The notes beneath the pieces are model-generated. The model had not been told where the DNA came from and did no database searches. It saw nothing but the letters and a program-made list of their open reading frames with translations. The position numbers were made by a program, and so were the translations under genes. Below are positions 30,048-42,229 of a stretch of 64,000 nt of DNA, piece after piece. Within the stretch, counting starts at the first letter, position 1. The number at the start of each line of letters is the position of its first letter. Source of the DNA: Streptococcus mitis (lineage in GTDB: Bacteria; Bacillota; Bacilli; Lactobacillales; Streptococcaceae); assembly GCA_001560895.1 (NCBI GenBank), contig CP014326.1, positions 1,810,001 through 1,874,000 on the forward strand, written 5' to 3'.

Positions 30048-30779
30048 CTAAATTAATTGATCCATTATAATTTTTCTGGGATTTTCTACAAAAAGTTCTT
30101 TCGCTTTTTTCGCTCCATATTTCTTAGCAATGATATCATATGCCTGTTCCATATATGGAGGTCTACTGTCTAAATTGTGCATGTCACTTGCAACTACATG
30201 AACTAAGTCACGTTCTAAAAAATACCGAGCTCTCTTTTTCATGAATTTATATCTTTCACCAAAGAGCTTAGGTTTTAAAACATGATAACTATTTATCTGA
30301 GTATAGCAACCCATATCAATCAGTTCGCGAACGCGTTTTTCATTATTCTCTAAAGCATCATAACGTTCAATATGAGCAATTACTGGTGTGATCCCCAACA
30401 TCAAAATATTACTCAATCCCGTATGAATCTCACGATAGGGAGTATGCATGCTAAACTCAATCAAAGCATAACGACTATCATTAAGAGTAGGAATTTCTTT
30501 TCTTTCTAGCTTTTCTAGAACATCCAGAGTATAGTATATCTCTGCGCCATAAGCAATGACTAAATCATCTGCTACTTCTCTTGCAATTTCACGAACCTTA
30601 ATAAAATTTGCTGCAATTTTTTCTTCTGGAGTTTCAAACATCCCTTTTCGACGATGCGAAGTAGACACAATCATTCGAACTCCTTGATTGTAAGCTTCTC
30701 TTAAAAGTGCTTTGCTATCCTCTATCGACTTTGGCCCATCATCTACATCAAAAACGATATGCGAATGGATGTCTATCAT
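30048..30779 (-). CDS. wzh: Wzh/CpsB Mn-dependent tyrosine phosphatase
   Basis: The 243-residue PHP-fold phosphatase begins [19 protein letters not shown], where the HSH and DDG residues bind metal. [18 protein letters not shown] and [14 protein letters not shown] supply further metal ligands. It removes phosphate from Wze and so adjusts capsule output. It starts one base after the wzg stop codon. Confidence 0.96.
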   Translation of the reverse strand: MIDIHSHIVFDVDDGPKSIEDSKALLREAYNQGVRMIVSTSHRRKGMFETPEEKIAANFIKVREIAREVADDLVIAYGAEIYYTLDVLEKLERKEIPTLNDSRYALIEFSMHTPYREIHTGLSNILMLGITPVIAHIERYDALENNEKRVRELIDMGCYTQINSYHVLKPKLFGERYKFMKKRARYFLERDLVHVVASDMHNLDSRPPYMEQAYDIIAKKYGAKKAKELFVENPRKIIMDQLI

Positions 30780-30780
30780 T

Positions 30781-32226
30781 TTATCTACCCTCCATCACAT
30801 CCTGTATAGCTGCTTTGACTGTAGCTAAACTACTCTCATCTATTTCCATCATATAGAGGTTACTATCTGGCATTGCATAAGAAGGAAGATCCATCCGACC
30901 TGTCCCTTTTAAATCTTGAGAATTTACTTTATAATTCCCTCCACTTTCCAATTGAGTATTCACTAGATCCATCATAGTCTCAATCGGCATATTTGTTTGA
31001 AGAGAATCCTGCAATCCTTGAAGAATACTACTATAGTTCTTCAAGGCCTCTGTAGAAGTTAACTTCTGAATAATTGCTACAATGACCTTTTGTTGGTTGC
31101 GACCACGGTCACGGTCTCCATCGGCTAGCGAGTAGCGTTCACGTACAAAACCTAGAGCTTGCTCAGAGTCTAGATGTACATTCCCCACTGGGAAATGGAA
31201 CTTCCCATGTAGAGCTGAAAACTCTTGATCGTTATGAACATCTACCCCTCCCAATAGGTCAATCAGTTTCAAAAATGAGGTGAAATTCAAACGAACATAA
31301 TAATTAATATCTACACCATAAAGGTTCTCTAGGGTATGAATAGATGAGTCAACCCCATATATACCAGCATGAGTCAATTTATCCTTTTGATTGTTTCCAC
31401 CATCGGCAATAGGAACATATGAATCTCGTGGAGTTGTTGTAAGAAGGATTCTCTTCGTATCCCTATTGACCGTCATTAGAATATTGACATCTGAACGAGA
31501 AACTGAACTAATGGCACCGTAAGTATCAATCCCACTGACATAGATATTGAAAAAGCGATCTTTAGATACCTTAGGAGTCTCAACCTCTTTAGTCATTTTT
31601 TTAGTGTAAATTTTCTTGATTTTAGAAGCATAATCCGGATACTCTGCCTCAATAATATTCTCAAATACACTATTTAAGACAATGGCTTTGGCCTCTCCAG
31701 AAATCAAACTTTTATAAGTTGATAAGTAAGAATTACTTTTTTCAACCGTCAAATCCTTATTTTGACTCGTCTTAATATCAGAGATTAGCTTTTGAATATT
31801 CTCATTATCCGTACCTGTTGGCCCCATAACACTAGATAATTGGGTAACATGATTGATATCACTATCCTTTAAAACAACGACGCTGAGAGAATACTCTGAA
31901 TAATTTGAAGTTGCATTAATATGACTTGTGAATCCCACAAATTGTTGCAGAGCAAACAAAGAAACCGAACTCACTAAAACAGCTAGTGTCAAAAAGAAAA
32001 TCGTGAACTTTTCGGCTTTTCTATAGATTATTAGTAGTGTAGCACTAATAGCAACCATAAAGGTAAAAACTGCAACTACAACATTCAAGTTTCTAAAAGC
32101 AAGTATATTATACTTAAAGATTAAGAACAATAAAAACCCGCTCAACAATGAATAAACAAGCGCCAAGAATATGTTAATATTCTGTTTTGTTTTCTGTGAG
32201 CGTGATTTTTTAAAACGTCTACTCAT
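30781..32226 (-). CDS. wzg: Wzg/CpsA, LytR-CpsA-Psr family transferase
   Basis: The 481-residue protein has three N-terminal membrane segments, then an accessory region and the LCP catalytic domain with [31 protein letters not shown] and the [15 protein letters not shown] segment. LCP proteins attach capsule to peptidoglycan. I chose the ATG at 32226 (MSRRFKKSR) with AGGTG six bases upstream. The GTG at 32235 is inside that site. It is the first gene of the capsule operon. Confidence 0.95.
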   Translation of the reverse strand: MSRRFKKSRSQKTKQNINIFLALVYSLLSGFLLFLIFKYNILAFRNLNVVVAVFTFMVAISATLLIIYRKAEKFTIFFLTLAVLVSSVSLFALQQFVGFTSHINATSNYSEYSLSVVVLKDSDINHVTQLSSVMGPTGTDNENIQKLISDIKTSQNKDLTVEKSNSYLSTYKSLISGEAKAIVLNSVFENIIEAEYPDYASKIKKIYTKKMTKEVETPKVSKDRFFNIYVSGIDTYGAISSVSRSDVNILMTVNRDTKRILLTTTPRDSYVPIADGGNNQKDKLTHAGIYGVDSSIHTLENLYGVDINYYVRLNFTSFLKLIDLLGGVDVHNDQEFSALHGKFHFPVGNVHLDSEQALGFVRERYSLADGDRDRGRNQQKVIVAIIQKLTSTEALKNYSSILQGLQDSLQTNMPIETMMDLVNTQLESGGNYKVNSQDLKGTGRMDLPSYAMPDSNLYMMEIDESSLATVKAAIQDVMEGR

Positions 32227-32254
32227 GATTATCACCTATATATTTAATAGTCCT

Positions 32255-32260
32255 ATTATA
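32255..32260 (-). promoter_or_regulatory. Capsule operon promoter, extended -10
   Basis: The minus strand reads TGATATAATAGG: a perfect TATAAT preceded by TGn, about 28 bp before the wzg ATG. No good -35 is seen at 17 bp, so the extended -10 probably carries recognition. It is the only strong promoter I see for the 23-kb operon. Confidence 0.65.
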
Positions 32261-32467
32261 TCACTTTTTTAATTTAAATTCTACAATTAATACTTTTATA
32301 GATAATCTTTGATCCAGGTTTTTCGTGTCTCATAAAATTTTAATTCCTACTCGAAAGTAGAAGCACTATAGTATTTTTGTAGTAGTATTATTTGATATCA
32401 ACATCATATATCAGTGTTTCTAAACTCTTTTCTATAAATAAAAAAGTATAATCACACAAGAGTCTGA

Positions 32468-32580
32468 TACTCAATGAAAATCAAAGAACAAACTAGGAAG
32501 CTAGCTTCATGTTACTCAAAACACTGTTTTAAGGTTGCAGATAGAGCTGACGCACTTTGGAGAGATTTTCGAAGAGTATG
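32468..32580 (-). repeat. BOX element (boxA-boxC) upstream of wzg
   Basis: The plus strand begins TACTCAATGAAAATCAAAGA and ends GAGATTTTCGAAGAGTA, the reverse of the BOX ends, with a short middle and no boxB copies. It lies about 210 bp upstream of the capsule promoter, between it and the AliB-like gene. Confidence 0.82.
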
Positions 32581-32594
32581 AACTTACAATATAC

Positions 32595-32623
32595 AAAAAA
32601 AACAGCCCTATCAAGATGGCTTT
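32595..32623 (-). terminator. Terminator of the AliB-like gene
   Basis: On the minus strand AAAGCCATC pairs imperfectly with GATAGGGCT and is followed by GTTTTTTTT. It stands 30 bp after the stop codon of the AliB-like gene. Confidence 0.6.
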
Positions 32624-32653
32624 ATAAAAACCATCCAATAGAACTGCTCGTTA

Positions 32654-34612
32654 TTATTTAACATGCTTTTCTGCTTCTTTTTGAGCTTTTTCAATTGCTT
32701 TTTTGCTCTCTTGCTCCCATTTAGTCTTGGCTTCTTCATACTGTTTAGTCGTAACTGTATCTTTTTGCAGTTTCATGTACTTATAATTATTTCCATCACC
32801 CTTGATACCAACCAATGAATAACCTCTTGTAAATGGTGTCACTTTAGTTACAGAAGCTGTCCCACCATTTGACATAGCTGACATAATGAGAGAGTTATCG
32901 ATCATCCAAGCTTGAGCTTCAGCGTATTTTTCATAACGCTTCGCTACATCTTTGTTTTCACTATCCGCTCCCTTAAGCATTTTAGTGTAAGTATCCAAAC
33001 CTAAGCTAGCAATTTTTGCTTTATCTTCCTTGGCATCTAGACCAAAAATCTTTAGGTAGAATCCATCCTCTGCATTGAAAGGATTGAGATAAGTTGATGG
33101 ATCTTGGTAATCACCTACCCAGCCATCAAAGTTCAAATCGTAGTCTCGATCAGCTGGCGTTGGTGCTAAGAAGGCTACGTTATTAAAATCATCTGTTGAC
33201 AGTTGCTGAACATCAATGACAATATTATCAGCACCCAAAACTGATTCAAGAGTCTGTTTAACAGAGTTCATACCTGTCACAGCATTTTTATTCGTCTGAT
33301 CAACCGCCACATCCAAGTGAATAGGGAAGGTCGCACCTTGACTTGCCAATTCTTTTTTAGCTTCCGCAAATTTTGCTTGGGCTTTTTCTTTGTTGAAATA
33401 AGCATCCTGCGCATCTGCTAGGTTCATACCCGCCCACTCTGTTCCATAGTTGACCAATTTAGAAGCGACTACTTCTCCAAAGGTCTTGTCTCCAACTTGG
33501 ACAAATGTTGGAGGCACCAAGGTGTTACGAAGAGTCTTGCTAGCTGCTTCTTCCCCATTTGACTGGGCAGAATAGGCTGTGCGGTCCAGGGCAAAGTTCA
33601 CTGCTTGGCGGAAGTTTTTGTTCAAGACAGCTGTTTCAGTTGATTTCTTCTGCTCATCTGTCGTTTTAGACGTATGGTTGTAAGCCTTACGGTTGACGTT
33701 GAAATTGAAATACCAAGAAGTCTTGTCCTGCAAACTGTAAATGATATTATTCTTATATTTTTCCTTTGTCTTAGCAAAGTTTGAACTATTTGGATAAACA
33801 CCAGCGATTGAATAAGCTCCGCTTTCAAAGTTACGGATGGTCAATTCTTGGTCTGAGCCATCAAAATAAGCCAATTTCACGCGCTCAATCGATACCTTAT
33901 CGTGATCGTAATAATGAGGATTTTTCACATACTCAATAGATGATTTTGATGTGAAGTCTTTTAACAAATAAGGTCCGCTGTAAAGAATGCTATCTGGAGA
34001 TAGAGTCCCAAAATCTTTCCCTTTTGAATTTAAAAACTCTTCGTTGACTGGGAAAAGAATACTGTTGGTTGTTTTTGAATTCCAGTAAGGCTCTGGGCGT
34101 ACCAAAGTATACTCAACCGTCTGGTCGTCAATGGCCTTCACACCAACCTTAGAAAAGTCAGAATCCACTCCTGTAATATAATCATTCAATCCCTTAATCG
34201 AGTTTTGAATCAAGTCAATGGCCTGTGATTTATTATCCACTGCGTACTTAATACCTGTCACAAAATCCTGTGCCTTGACTGGAGCGTACTCTTCACCGTC
34301 AGCTGTGAACCATTTGGCATCTTTTCTCAATTTATAGGTATAAGTCAGACCATCGCTCGAAACAGACCAGTCTTCTGCCAAAGATGGAACTAGGTTCCCG
34401 TGGTTGTCATTTTCAAGCAAGCCATCAACTAGGTTGGTAATGATGGCTGTATTATCAGCGTAGTAGTCTAATAGATAGTTAAATGTAGTTGGATTTCCAC
34501 TAAAGGTTGATGAGTAAGTTTTTGTATCTGAACCTGATTGTCCGCAGGCAGCCAAAAGCAAGGCAGCCGCAAAGGTCAGGCCTGCGCTAAGAACACGCTT
34601 CTTTGTATTCAT
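32654..34612 (-). CDS. AliB-like oligopeptide-binding lipoprotein
   Basis: The 652-residue family 5 binding protein is a clear paralogue of AliA in this window. Shared segments include LTYTYKLRKDAKWFTADGEEYAPVKAQDFVTG, FRQAVNFALDRTAYS and NTLVPPTFVQ. The lipobox LLLAAC puts the lipidated Cys at residue 23. It probably serves the Ami permease with a different peptide preference. AAAGGAG precedes the ATG. AliB-like (AliC/AliD-type) genes next to dexB are known from non-encapsulated mitis-group strains; here one coexists with a full capsule locus. Confidence 0.9.
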   Translation of the reverse strand: MNTKKRVLSAGLTFAAALLLAACGQSGSDTKTYSSTFSGNPTTFNYLLDYYADNTAIITNLVDGLLENDNHGNLVPSLAEDWSVSSDGLTYTYKLRKDAKWFTADGEEYAPVKAQDFVTGIKYAVDNKSQAIDLIQNSIKGLNDYITGVDSDFSKVGVKAIDDQTVEYTLVRPEPYWNSKTTNSILFPVNEEFLNSKGKDFGTLSPDSILYSGPYLLKDFTSKSSIEYVKNPHYYDHDKVSIERVKLAYFDGSDQELTIRNFESGAYSIAGVYPNSSNFAKTKEKYKNNIIYSLQDKTSWYFNFNVNRKAYNHTSKTTDEQKKSTETAVLNKNFRQAVNFALDRTAYSAQSNGEEAASKTLRNTLVPPTFVQVGDKTFGEVVASKLVNYGTEWAGMNLADAQDAYFNKEKAQAKFAEAKKELASQGATFPIHLDVAVDQTNKNAVTGMNSVKQTLESVLGADNIVIDVQQLSTDDFNNVAFLAPTPADRDYDLNFDGWVGDYQDPSTYLNPFNAEDGFYLKIFGLDAKEDKAKIASLGLDTYTKMLKGADSENKDVAKRYEKYAEAQAWMIDNSLIMSAMSNGGTASVTKVTPFTRGYSLVGIKGDGNNYKYMKLQKDTVTTKQYEEAKTKWEQESKKAIEKAQKEAEKHVK

Positions 34613-34651
34613 CTTCTTTCTCCTTTATGTTAGTTTTTATAACATAAACTT

Positions 34652-34680
34652 ATTTTACCAAAATAGCCAGAATTTGTAAA
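34652..34680 (-). promoter_or_regulatory. Promoter of the AliB-like gene
   Basis: On the minus strand TTTACA (34675-34680), 17 bp and TAAAAT (34652-34657) form a reasonable vegetative promoter about 40 bp before the ATG. Confidence 0.55.
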
Positions 34681-34722
34681 GTTAATTGAATTTTTAGAAT
34701 GAAAATTTATAAATGTAGGCAT

Positions 34723-34770
34723 AAAAAAACAAAGGATTTCTGTCTTTCATACAGTCCTCCCTTGTTTTTA
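34723..34770 (-). terminator. Terminator of dexB
   Basis: A long hairpin on the minus strand (AACAAGG..GGACTGT pairing with ACAG..ATCCTTTGTT, with internal mismatches) runs into TTTTTTT. It lies about 40 bp after the dexB stop codon. Confidence 0.65.
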
Positions 34771-34807
34771 TACTATTTCAATTTTAGATTTTTCTGTTCA
34801 GAAATAT

Positions 34808-36424
<1,617 letters not shown>

Positions 36425-36449
36425 TCATTATTTTAATAATCTGTAGTCT

Positions 36450-36487
36450 ATGATAGCGCTTTTTAAAATTTTATGCAAGCGTTTGCC
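36450..36487 (-). promoter_or_regulatory. dexB promoter overlapped by a cre-like site
   Basis: On the minus strand TTGCAT (36473-36478), 17 bp and TATCAT (36450-36455) form the promoter. TGCAAGCGTTTGCC at 36474-36487 matches the CcpA cre consensus TGWAARCGYTWNCW at all but the third position and covers the -35. CcpA binding there would block RNA polymerase when glucose is present. Confidence 0.65.
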
Positions 36488-36567
36488 TAATCTTTTTGAT
36501 TCCTTTTTTAACTCCATAGTTTCCTAACTTCCAATTTTTTATTATAATAGAGGTCAGAGGTAAAAAA

Positions 36568-38052
36568 ATGAAAAAACAAGCTTTTAGTTCTGAACAATAT
36601 TTGAATCTACAGCGCGACCACATCTTGGAGCGCATTAACCAATTTGACGGCAAGCTCTACTTGGAGTTTGGTGGCAAAATGTTAGAAGATTTCCACGCTG
36701 CTCGTGTCCTTCCTGGTTATGAGCCTGACAACAAAATCAAGCTCTTGCAAGAATTGAAAGAGCAGGTTGAGGTTGTGATTGCCATTAACGCTAGCAACAT
36801 CGAGCACTCTAAAGCACGTGGCGACCTGGGCATTTCTTATGACCAAGAAGTTCTTCGTTTGATTGACAAATTTAATGAATTAGGGATTTTTGTTGGTTCC
36901 GTTGTCATCACACAGTACGCTGGCCAACCAGCCGCAGATGCCTTCCGCAACCAGCTCGAGAAAAATGGAATTGATTCTTATCTTCATTATCCAATCAAAG
37001 GATATCCGACGGATATGGACCACATCATTTCTCCAGAAGGCATGGGGAAAAACGACTACATCAAAACCAGTCGCAACTTGATTGTCGTAACTGCTCCTGG
37101 ACCTGGTTCTGGAAAATTGGCAACTTGTATGTCAAACATGTACCACGACCAAATCAATGGTATCAAGTCTGGTTACGCTAAATTTGAAACCTTCCCAGTT
37201 TGGAATCTTCCCCTTCATCACCCAGTCAACTTGGCTTATGAGGCTGCCACAGCAGACCTTGATGATGTCAACATGATTGACCCTTTCCATCTCCAAACTT
37301 ACGGAGAAACCACTGTCAACTACAACCGTGATATTGAAATTTTCCCAGTTCTCAAACGCATGCTAGAACGTATCCTTGGTGAATCTCCATACGCTTCACC
37401 GACAGACATGGGTGTCAACATGGTTGGCTTCGCTATTACTGATGACGAGGCTGCTGTCGAAGCTTCTAAACAAGAAATCATCCGCCGTTACTATCAAACT
37501 GTTCTTGATTTTAAAGCCGAAAAAGTTAGCGAATCTGCTGTTAAGAAAATCGAGTTGCTCATGAACGACCTCGGCATCACACCTGCAGACCGCAAGGTTG
37601 CTGTCGTTGCTCGTCAAAAGGCAGAAGAAACTGGCGGACCAGCCCTAGCCCTTGAATTGCCAAGTGGGGAAATCGTGACTGGTAAGAACTCCGAACTCTT
37701 TGGTCCTACAGCCGCTGCCTTGATCAACGCCATCAAGAAATCAGCTGACATTGCTAAAGAAGTAAAACTCATCGAGCCTGAACTTGTCAAACCAATCCAA
37801 GGTCTTAAAATCGATCATCTAGGTAGCCGTAATCCACGCCTTCATTCAAATGAAATCCTGATTGCACTTGCCATCACAGCTACAGAAAATCCTGACGCTG
37901 CTCGTGCTATGGAAGAGCTTGGCAATCTCAAAGGAAGCGAAGCCCACTCAACCATCATCTTGACAGATGAAGACAAGAATGTCCTTCGTAAATTGGGTAT
38001 CAATGTAACCTTTGACCCTTATTACCAATACGATCGCTTGTATCGTAAGTAA
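36568..38052 (+). CDS. DUF1846 family protein
   Basis: The 494-residue protein begins [20 protein letters not shown], has a [21 protein letters not shown] phosphate-binding-like loop and the [27 protein letters not shown] segment that defines DUF1846. Members are full-length at about 490-500 residues and of unknown biochemical role. It is divergent from dexB and lies directly before luxS, as in pneumococci. A TATAAT lies about 25 bp upstream. Confidence 0.85.
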   Translation: MKKQAFSSEQYLNLQRDHILERINQFDGKLYLEFGGKMLEDFHAARVLPGYEPDNKIKLLQELKEQVEVVIAINASNIEHSKARGDLGISYDQEVLRLIDKFNELGIFVGSVVITQYAGQPAADAFRNQLEKNGIDSYLHYPIKGYPTDMDHIISPEGMGKNDYIKTSRNLIVVTAPGPGSGKLATCMSNMYHDQINGIKSGYAKFETFPVWNLPLHHPVNLAYEAATADLDDVNMIDPFHLQTYGETTVNYNRDIEIFPVLKRMLERILGESPYASPTDMGVNMVGFAITDDEAAVEASKQEIIRRYYQTVLDFKAEKVSESAVKKIELLMNDLGITPADRKVAVVARQKAEETGGPALALELPSGEIVTGKNSELFGPTAAALINAIKKSADIAKEVKLIEPELVKPIQGLKIDHLGSRNPRLHSNEILIALAITATENPDAARAMEELGNLKGSEAHSTIILTDEDKNVLRKLGINVTFDPYYQYDRLYRK

Positions 38053-38059
38053 AGATTTG

Positions 38060-38086
38060 AACCTCTCCACTATCGGAGAGGTTTTC
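38060..38086 (+). terminator. Terminator of the DUF1846 gene
   Basis: AACCTCTCC and GGAGAGGTT form a 9-bp stem with a six-base loop, followed by TTTT, just after the stop codon. Confidence 0.85.
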
Positions 38087-38113
38087 TCTCTGTCTCAGGA
38101 GCCGGCTTTATGT

Positions 38114-38119
38114 TATAAT
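38114..38119 (+). promoter_or_regulatory. -10 element of luxS
   Basis: TATAAT lies 28 bp before the luxS ATG. The -35 region (around GGAGCCGGC) is poor. Confidence 0.5.
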
Positions 38120-38146
38120 GAAAGAAGAAAACTGAAAGGATTTACC

Positions 38147-38629
38147 ATGTCAAAAGAAGTTATTGTTGAAAGTTTTGAACTTGACCACACTATTGTTAAA
38201 GCACCATATGTCCGCTTGATTGGGGAAGAAACAGGGCCAAAGGGAGACATCATCTCCAATTATGATATTCGCTTGGTGCAACCAAACGAAGACTCTATCC
38301 CTACTGCTGGCCTTCACACTATTGAGCACCTCTTAGCCAAACTCATCCGTACCCGCATTGACGGTATGATTGACTGTTCGCCGTTTGGTTGCCGTACAGG
38401 TTTCCACATGATTATGTGGGGACGCCATACCAGCGCTGAGATTGCAGCTGTTATCAAGGATTCGCTCAAGGAAATTGCTGAGACCACTACTTGGGAAGAT
38501 GTCCCTGGAACAACCATCGAATCTTGCGGAAACTACAAGGATCACAGCCTCTTCTCTGCTAAAGAATGGGCGAAACTCATCTTGGAACAAGGAATCTCAG
38601 ATGATGCCTTTGAGCGTCATGTGATTTAG
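38147..38629 (+). CDS. luxS: S-ribosylhomocysteine lyase LuxS
   Basis: The 160-residue metalloenzyme has [12 protein letters not shown] (HxxEH metal site), [16 protein letters not shown] with the catalytic Cys, and a C-terminal [12 protein letters not shown]. It splits S-ribosylhomocysteine into homocysteine and DPD, the autoinducer-2 precursor. The ATG at 38147 after GAAAGGA gives the standard family length. A longer in-frame extension back to 38012 is not real because it runs through the promoter. Confidence 0.97.
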   Translation: MSKEVIVESFELDHTIVKAPYVRLIGEETGPKGDIISNYDIRLVQPNEDSIPTAGLHTIEHLLAKLIRTRIDGMIDCSPFGCRTGFHMIMWGRHTSAEIAAVIKDSLKEIAETTTWEDVPGTTIESCGNYKDHSLFSAKEWAKLILEQGISDDAFERHVI

Positions 38630-38635
38630 ACACAA

Positions 38636-38672
38636 AAGGAACCAGTTTTTTCAGCTGGCTCCTTCTTTTTTT
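38636..38672. terminator. Bidirectional terminator between luxS and clpL
   Basis: AAGGAACCAG pairs with CAGCTGGCTCCTT around a T-rich loop. A T-run follows on the plus strand and an A-run precedes, so it can serve both convergent genes. Confidence 0.78.
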
Positions 38673-38689
38673 ATTCTCAAAATTTTGTC

Positions 38690-40795
38690 TTAGGCTTTTT
38701 CACGAATAACTAAACCACCATCTTCCATATCTGCTTCTAGGTGTTTGGCATCCAGGTGATCCAAATGGAAGTCTGTCACCTTATCCCGAATTTCTTGTTC
38801 AACCACGCGACGGAGAGGACGAACACCCATGACTTCGTCATAACCTTCTTCTGTGATATAGTCCTTAGCTGCTTGACTGACTACCAAATCAATGTCTTTC
38901 TTAGCCAAGGTTTGGTTAACTTCAGCCAACATCAAGTCCACAATCTTAGAAAGGTCTTCCTTCGTCAAGTGTGAGAACTCGATAACTGCGTTAAAGCGGT
39001 TAAGGAATTCTGGGCGGAAGAATGGTTTCAAACGATCCATCAACTCTGGTTTATCCGCATCTTCTGTCAAGTTGGCTTCATAGCCAAATCCAGCATTTGA
39101 TGTCGCAATAATGACAGTGTTCTTGAAGTTCACTGTATTTCCTTGACCATCTGTCAAACGACCGTCATCCAATACTTGGAGGAGAAGAGTGATCACTTGA
39201 GGATCAGCCTTTTCAATTTCATCCAAGAGAATGATAGAGTACGGATTGCGACGAACACGTTCTGTTAAGGTATTGCTATTGTCATCATAGCCCACATAAC
39301 CAGCTGTTGTACCGATTAGCTTAGATACGGCTGTACGATCACTGTATTCAGACATATCCAAACGAATGATGGCCTCTTTGGTACCAAACATATCGAGCGC
39401 CAATTGCTTAGCAAGTTCTGTCTTACCAACTCCAGTTGGACCTACAAAGAGGAAACTACCGATTGGGCGATTGCCCTCATCGAAACCAGCACGGTTACGA
39501 CGGATGGCACGAGCTACAGCTTCAACTGCCTTGTCTTGGCCGATTACCTTGTCTTGCAGACGATGAGCCATATCCTTGAGGCGTTCGATGTCTGATGCTC
39601 CCATTTGTGAAACTGGAATACCAGTCATACGTTCCACAGATTCAGCCACATCGTTGACACTTGCAGTCACCTTCATATCTTCTGTGTGGTTTTCGATTTT
39701 CTTTTCCAATTCTGCAATGCGTGTTTTATAGTTTAGAGCTGCTTCAAAATCTTCTGCCTCAACTGCTTTTTCTTGCTTGTCTTTTTCTACCTCTATTTCA
39801 CGTTCAACAGCATGAACATCTGTTACAGGATGTTGTGCTGCCAAATGAGCTGCCGTTACGTCCACAAGGTCGATAGCCTTATCTGGCAAGCTACGTTGTG
39901 GAATGTATTGGACAGAATAATCCACCGCTGCTTTCAAGACTTCATCTGGCAAGATAACATTGTGGTGTTGTTGATAAAGGTCACGAATCCCTTGAAGGAT
40001 TTTAAAAGTATCTTCTGCTGAAGGAGCGTTGACCTTGACTTCGTTGAAACGACGAGCAAGAGCCGCATTCTTCAAGATGGTGTTACGGTATTCGTCTTGA
40101 GTTGTCGCTCCAATAACGGTTAATTCACCACGAGAGAGAGCTGGCTTGAGAATATCCGCAAGTCCTTTAGAACCACTGTCTCCACCAGTGCTACCAGCGC
40201 CAAGAATTTGGTGAATTTCATCAAAGAAGAGGATAATATTCCCTGCTTCTTTCACTTCATTGACTAAGTTTTGAACGTTTTCTTCAAAACTACCACGGTA
40301 TTGAGTACCAGCCTCAAGACCTGAGATGTCAATGGAAATAATTTCCTTGTTCTTGATAGCAGCTGGAACATCGCCATTCACAATGGCTTGCGCTAGGCCT
40401 TCGACAACAGCTGTCTTACCAACCCCTGCATCTCCAACAAGGACAGGATTATTTTTGGTACGGCGTGAAAGGATTTCAGATGTTTCTTGAATTTCCTTAT
40501 TTCGTCCGATAACAGGATCCAACTTGCCCTCACGAGCTTCCGCTGTCAAGTTTCGACCTAGTTTAGCAAGGACACCGTCTTGTTTCATACCTGAAACCTG
40601 TTGTTGCATTTGTCCATCAACTTCTGCATTTCCTGGCAATTGACCAGTTGCACGATAGTGAGCGAATTCCTCAGGTGTCACTTCACGTCCATTAATCAAG
40701 TAACGACGATTTTCAGAACTATATCCTCGCATACCACCCATCAATTGGTTAAATAAATCATCCATGTTGTTAAAATTATTAAAGTTGTTGTTCAT
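38690..40795 (-). CDS. clpL: ClpL, Clp/Hsp100 ATPase
   Basis: The 701-residue two-AAA+ chaperone has Walker A motifs [13 protein letters not shown] and [13 protein letters not shown], with a short middle domain. The N-terminus is short and Asn/Met/Gly-rich ([21 protein letters not shown]) instead of a Clp-N domain, the mark of ClpL. There is no ClpP-docking role known; it protects against heat and affects penicillin tolerance in pneumococci. A CtsR operator lies just upstream. Confidence 0.95.
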   Translation of the reverse strand: MNNNFNNFNNMDDLFNQLMGGMRGYSSENRRYLINGREVTPEEFAHYRATGQLPGNAEVDGQMQQQVSGMKQDGVLAKLGRNLTAEAREGKLDPVIGRNKEIQETSEILSRRTKNNPVLVGDAGVGKTAVVEGLAQAIVNGDVPAAIKNKEIISIDISGLEAGTQYRGSFEENVQNLVNEVKEAGNIILFFDEIHQILGAGSTGGDSGSKGLADILKPALSRGELTVIGATTQDEYRNTILKNAALARRFNEVKVNAPSAEDTFKILQGIRDLYQQHHNVILPDEVLKAAVDYSVQYIPQRSLPDKAIDLVDVTAAHLAAQHPVTDVHAVEREIEVEKDKQEKAVEAEDFEAALNYKTRIAELEKKIENHTEDMKVTASVNDVAESVERMTGIPVSQMGASDIERLKDMAHRLQDKVIGQDKAVEAVARAIRRNRAGFDEGNRPIGSFLFVGPTGVGKTELAKQLALDMFGTKEAIIRLDMSEYSDRTAVSKLIGTTAGYVGYDDNSNTLTERVRRNPYSIILLDEIEKADPQVITLLLQVLDDGRLTDGQGNTVNFKNTVIIATSNAGFGYEANLTEDADKPELMDRLKPFFRPEFLNRFNAVIEFSHLTKEDLSKIVDLMLAEVNQTLAKKDIDLVVSQAAKDYITEEGYDEVMGVRPLRRVVEQEIRDKVTDFHLDHLDAKHLEADMEDGGLVIREKA

Positions 40796-40836
40796 ATTCT
40801 TTACCTCTTTTTGTTTACTTAGTTATGATTACTGAT

Positions 40837-40853
40837 ATTGACTATCTTTGACC
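40837..40853 (-). promoter_or_regulatory. CtsR operator upstream of clpL
   Basis: The minus strand reads GGTCAAAGATAGTCAAT. It agrees with the CtsR consensus GGTCAAANANRGTCAAA at every position except the last. It lies 42 bp before the clpL ATG, so ClpL is expected to be induced by heat through CtsR. Confidence 0.88.
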
Positions 40854-40999
40854 TTTATTTTAAAAAATTTAGACTAGCTAAATCGCTACTCTACGTACTA
40901 TTTCTGGTTTTTCTTTTTCAAGCAGGAGTAGACTATCTTTACTTCTGAAGATTTCTAGATTAAACATAGACACACCTCTTTCTACTTTACTTTAAATAA

Positions 41000-41110
41000 T
41001 ACTCTTCGAAAATCTCTTCAAACTACGTCAGCTCTATCTGCAACCTCAAAACAGTGTTTTGAGCAACCTGCAGCTAGCTTCCTAGTTTGCTCTTTGATTT
41101 TCATTGAGTA
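41000..41110 (+). repeat. BOX element (boxA-boxC) upstream of clpL
   Basis: It begins ACTCTTCGAAAATCTCTTCA and ends TTTGATTTTCATTGAGTA, with CCTCAAAACAGTGTTTTGAG in the middle. It occupies most of the 450-bp gap between clpL and mraY. Confidence 0.87.
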
Positions 41111-41216
41111 TAAGTGTTCGAGTAAGGCTTTCATTTACCTTACGTTCATAATATACTACATTAGTCAGAAAAGGTCAAGAGATTTGACTTTAATTGACCA
41201 ATATTTTTTAGAATGC

Positions 41217-41242
41217 AAAAACACCCTGAAACGTCAGGGTGC
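41217..41242 (-). terminator. Terminator of the rsmH-ftsL-pbpX-mraY operon
   Basis: CACCCTGA and TCAGGGTG form an 8-bp stem with a four-base loop. On the minus strand it is followed by TTTTT. It lies 5 bp beyond the mraY stop codon. Confidence 0.85.
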
Positions 41243-41247
41243 CATTC

Positions 41248-42228
41248 TTACATCAAATACAAAATTGCTAGCGTCAGGAGACTTGCTAGAAGTCCCATTC
41301 CCCAAAAGAAGAAGTCAACCTTCCACTCGCTCCAAGGATTTCCTTTACCAGACAATCCTCCAAGCTCAAAATGGTGATGCACAGGCGTCATACGAAAAAT
41401 ACGTTTGCCACCAGTCATTTTGAAATAACTTACTTGCATCATAACCGAAGTTGTTTCAAAAACATAAACAATTCCGATAATCAAGAGAGTCCATTCTTGG
41501 TGGAGGGCCATAGAGATAGCTGCCAACATTCCACCGAGAGCCAAACTTCCCACATCCCCCATAAAGACCTTGGCAGGCTTATGGTTAAAGACGAAGAAAC
41601 CGAGTAAACCACCAATCATGGCCAGAATCACCAGAAGAATATCCATCTGACCTTGCACATAGGCAATAATTCCATAAGCAGACAAACTAATCACCACTGA
41701 AACACTAGCTAGACCGTCAATACCGTCTGTCAAGTTGACTGCATTTGAAAAACCAACTAGCCAGAAAAGGGCGAAAAGAATATAGAAAATCCCTAGATGT
41801 ACTTGGTAACCAAAGACTGAAAGCATATCGCCACCGCGATCATAGAAAAGGTAGAAAACGACCCCTCCTAGGAGCTGAAGAGCCAATTTTTGCTTAGGAT
41901 TCAGCCCCTCATTGATTTTACGAAAGACCTTGAGAAAGTCATCTAAAAATCCGACAAGTCCATAAAGGACCAAGATGAACAAAATCATTCCCACATTATT
42001 GGTCAATTGTTTTGAAAAAAGAGCAACGAGGAAACTCACCACAACTGTAGCAATAAGGAAAACAAGTCCCCCCATAGTTGGCGTCCCAGCTTTTGCCTGA
42101 TGCTGTTTGACATCCTCATGCATCTGCTGGCCTGTAATTTGCGCCTTTCTATAAAATTGGATAAAGGCCGGAATTCCTACCAAAGTTAGTAAAAATGTCA
42201 CAATTCCAGCACTGATGGAAATAAACAT
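41248..42228 (-). CDS. mraY: Phospho-MurNAc-pentapeptide transferase MraY
   Basis: The 326-residue protein has ten membrane segments, [29 protein letters not shown] (catalytic Asp pair) and [23 protein letters not shown] residues appear as [16 protein letters not shown]. It makes lipid I from UDP-MurNAc-pentapeptide and undecaprenyl phosphate. It starts one base after the pbpX stop codon. Confidence 0.97.
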   Translation of the reverse strand: MFISISAGIVTFLLTLVGIPAFIQFYRKAQITGQQMHEDVKQHQAKAGTPTMGGLVFLIATVVVSFLVALFSKQLTNNVGMILFILVLYGLVGFLDDFLKVFRKINEGLNPKQKLALQLLGGVVFYLFYDRGGDMLSVFGYQVHLGIFYILFALFWLVGFSNAVNLTDGIDGLASVSVVISLSAYGIIAYVQGQMDILLVILAMIGGLLGFFVFNHKPAKVFMGDVGSLALGGMLAAISMALHQEWTLLIIGIVYVFETTSVMMQVSYFKMTGGKRIFRMTPVHHHFELGGLSGKGNPWSEWKVDFFFWGMGLLASLLTLAILYLM

Positions 42229-42229
42229 A

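Noticed and set aside
38012..38146. N-terminal extension of LuxS
   Set aside because: It overlaps the end of the DUF1846 gene, its terminator and the luxS promoter; LuxS from 38147 has the standard 160 residues.
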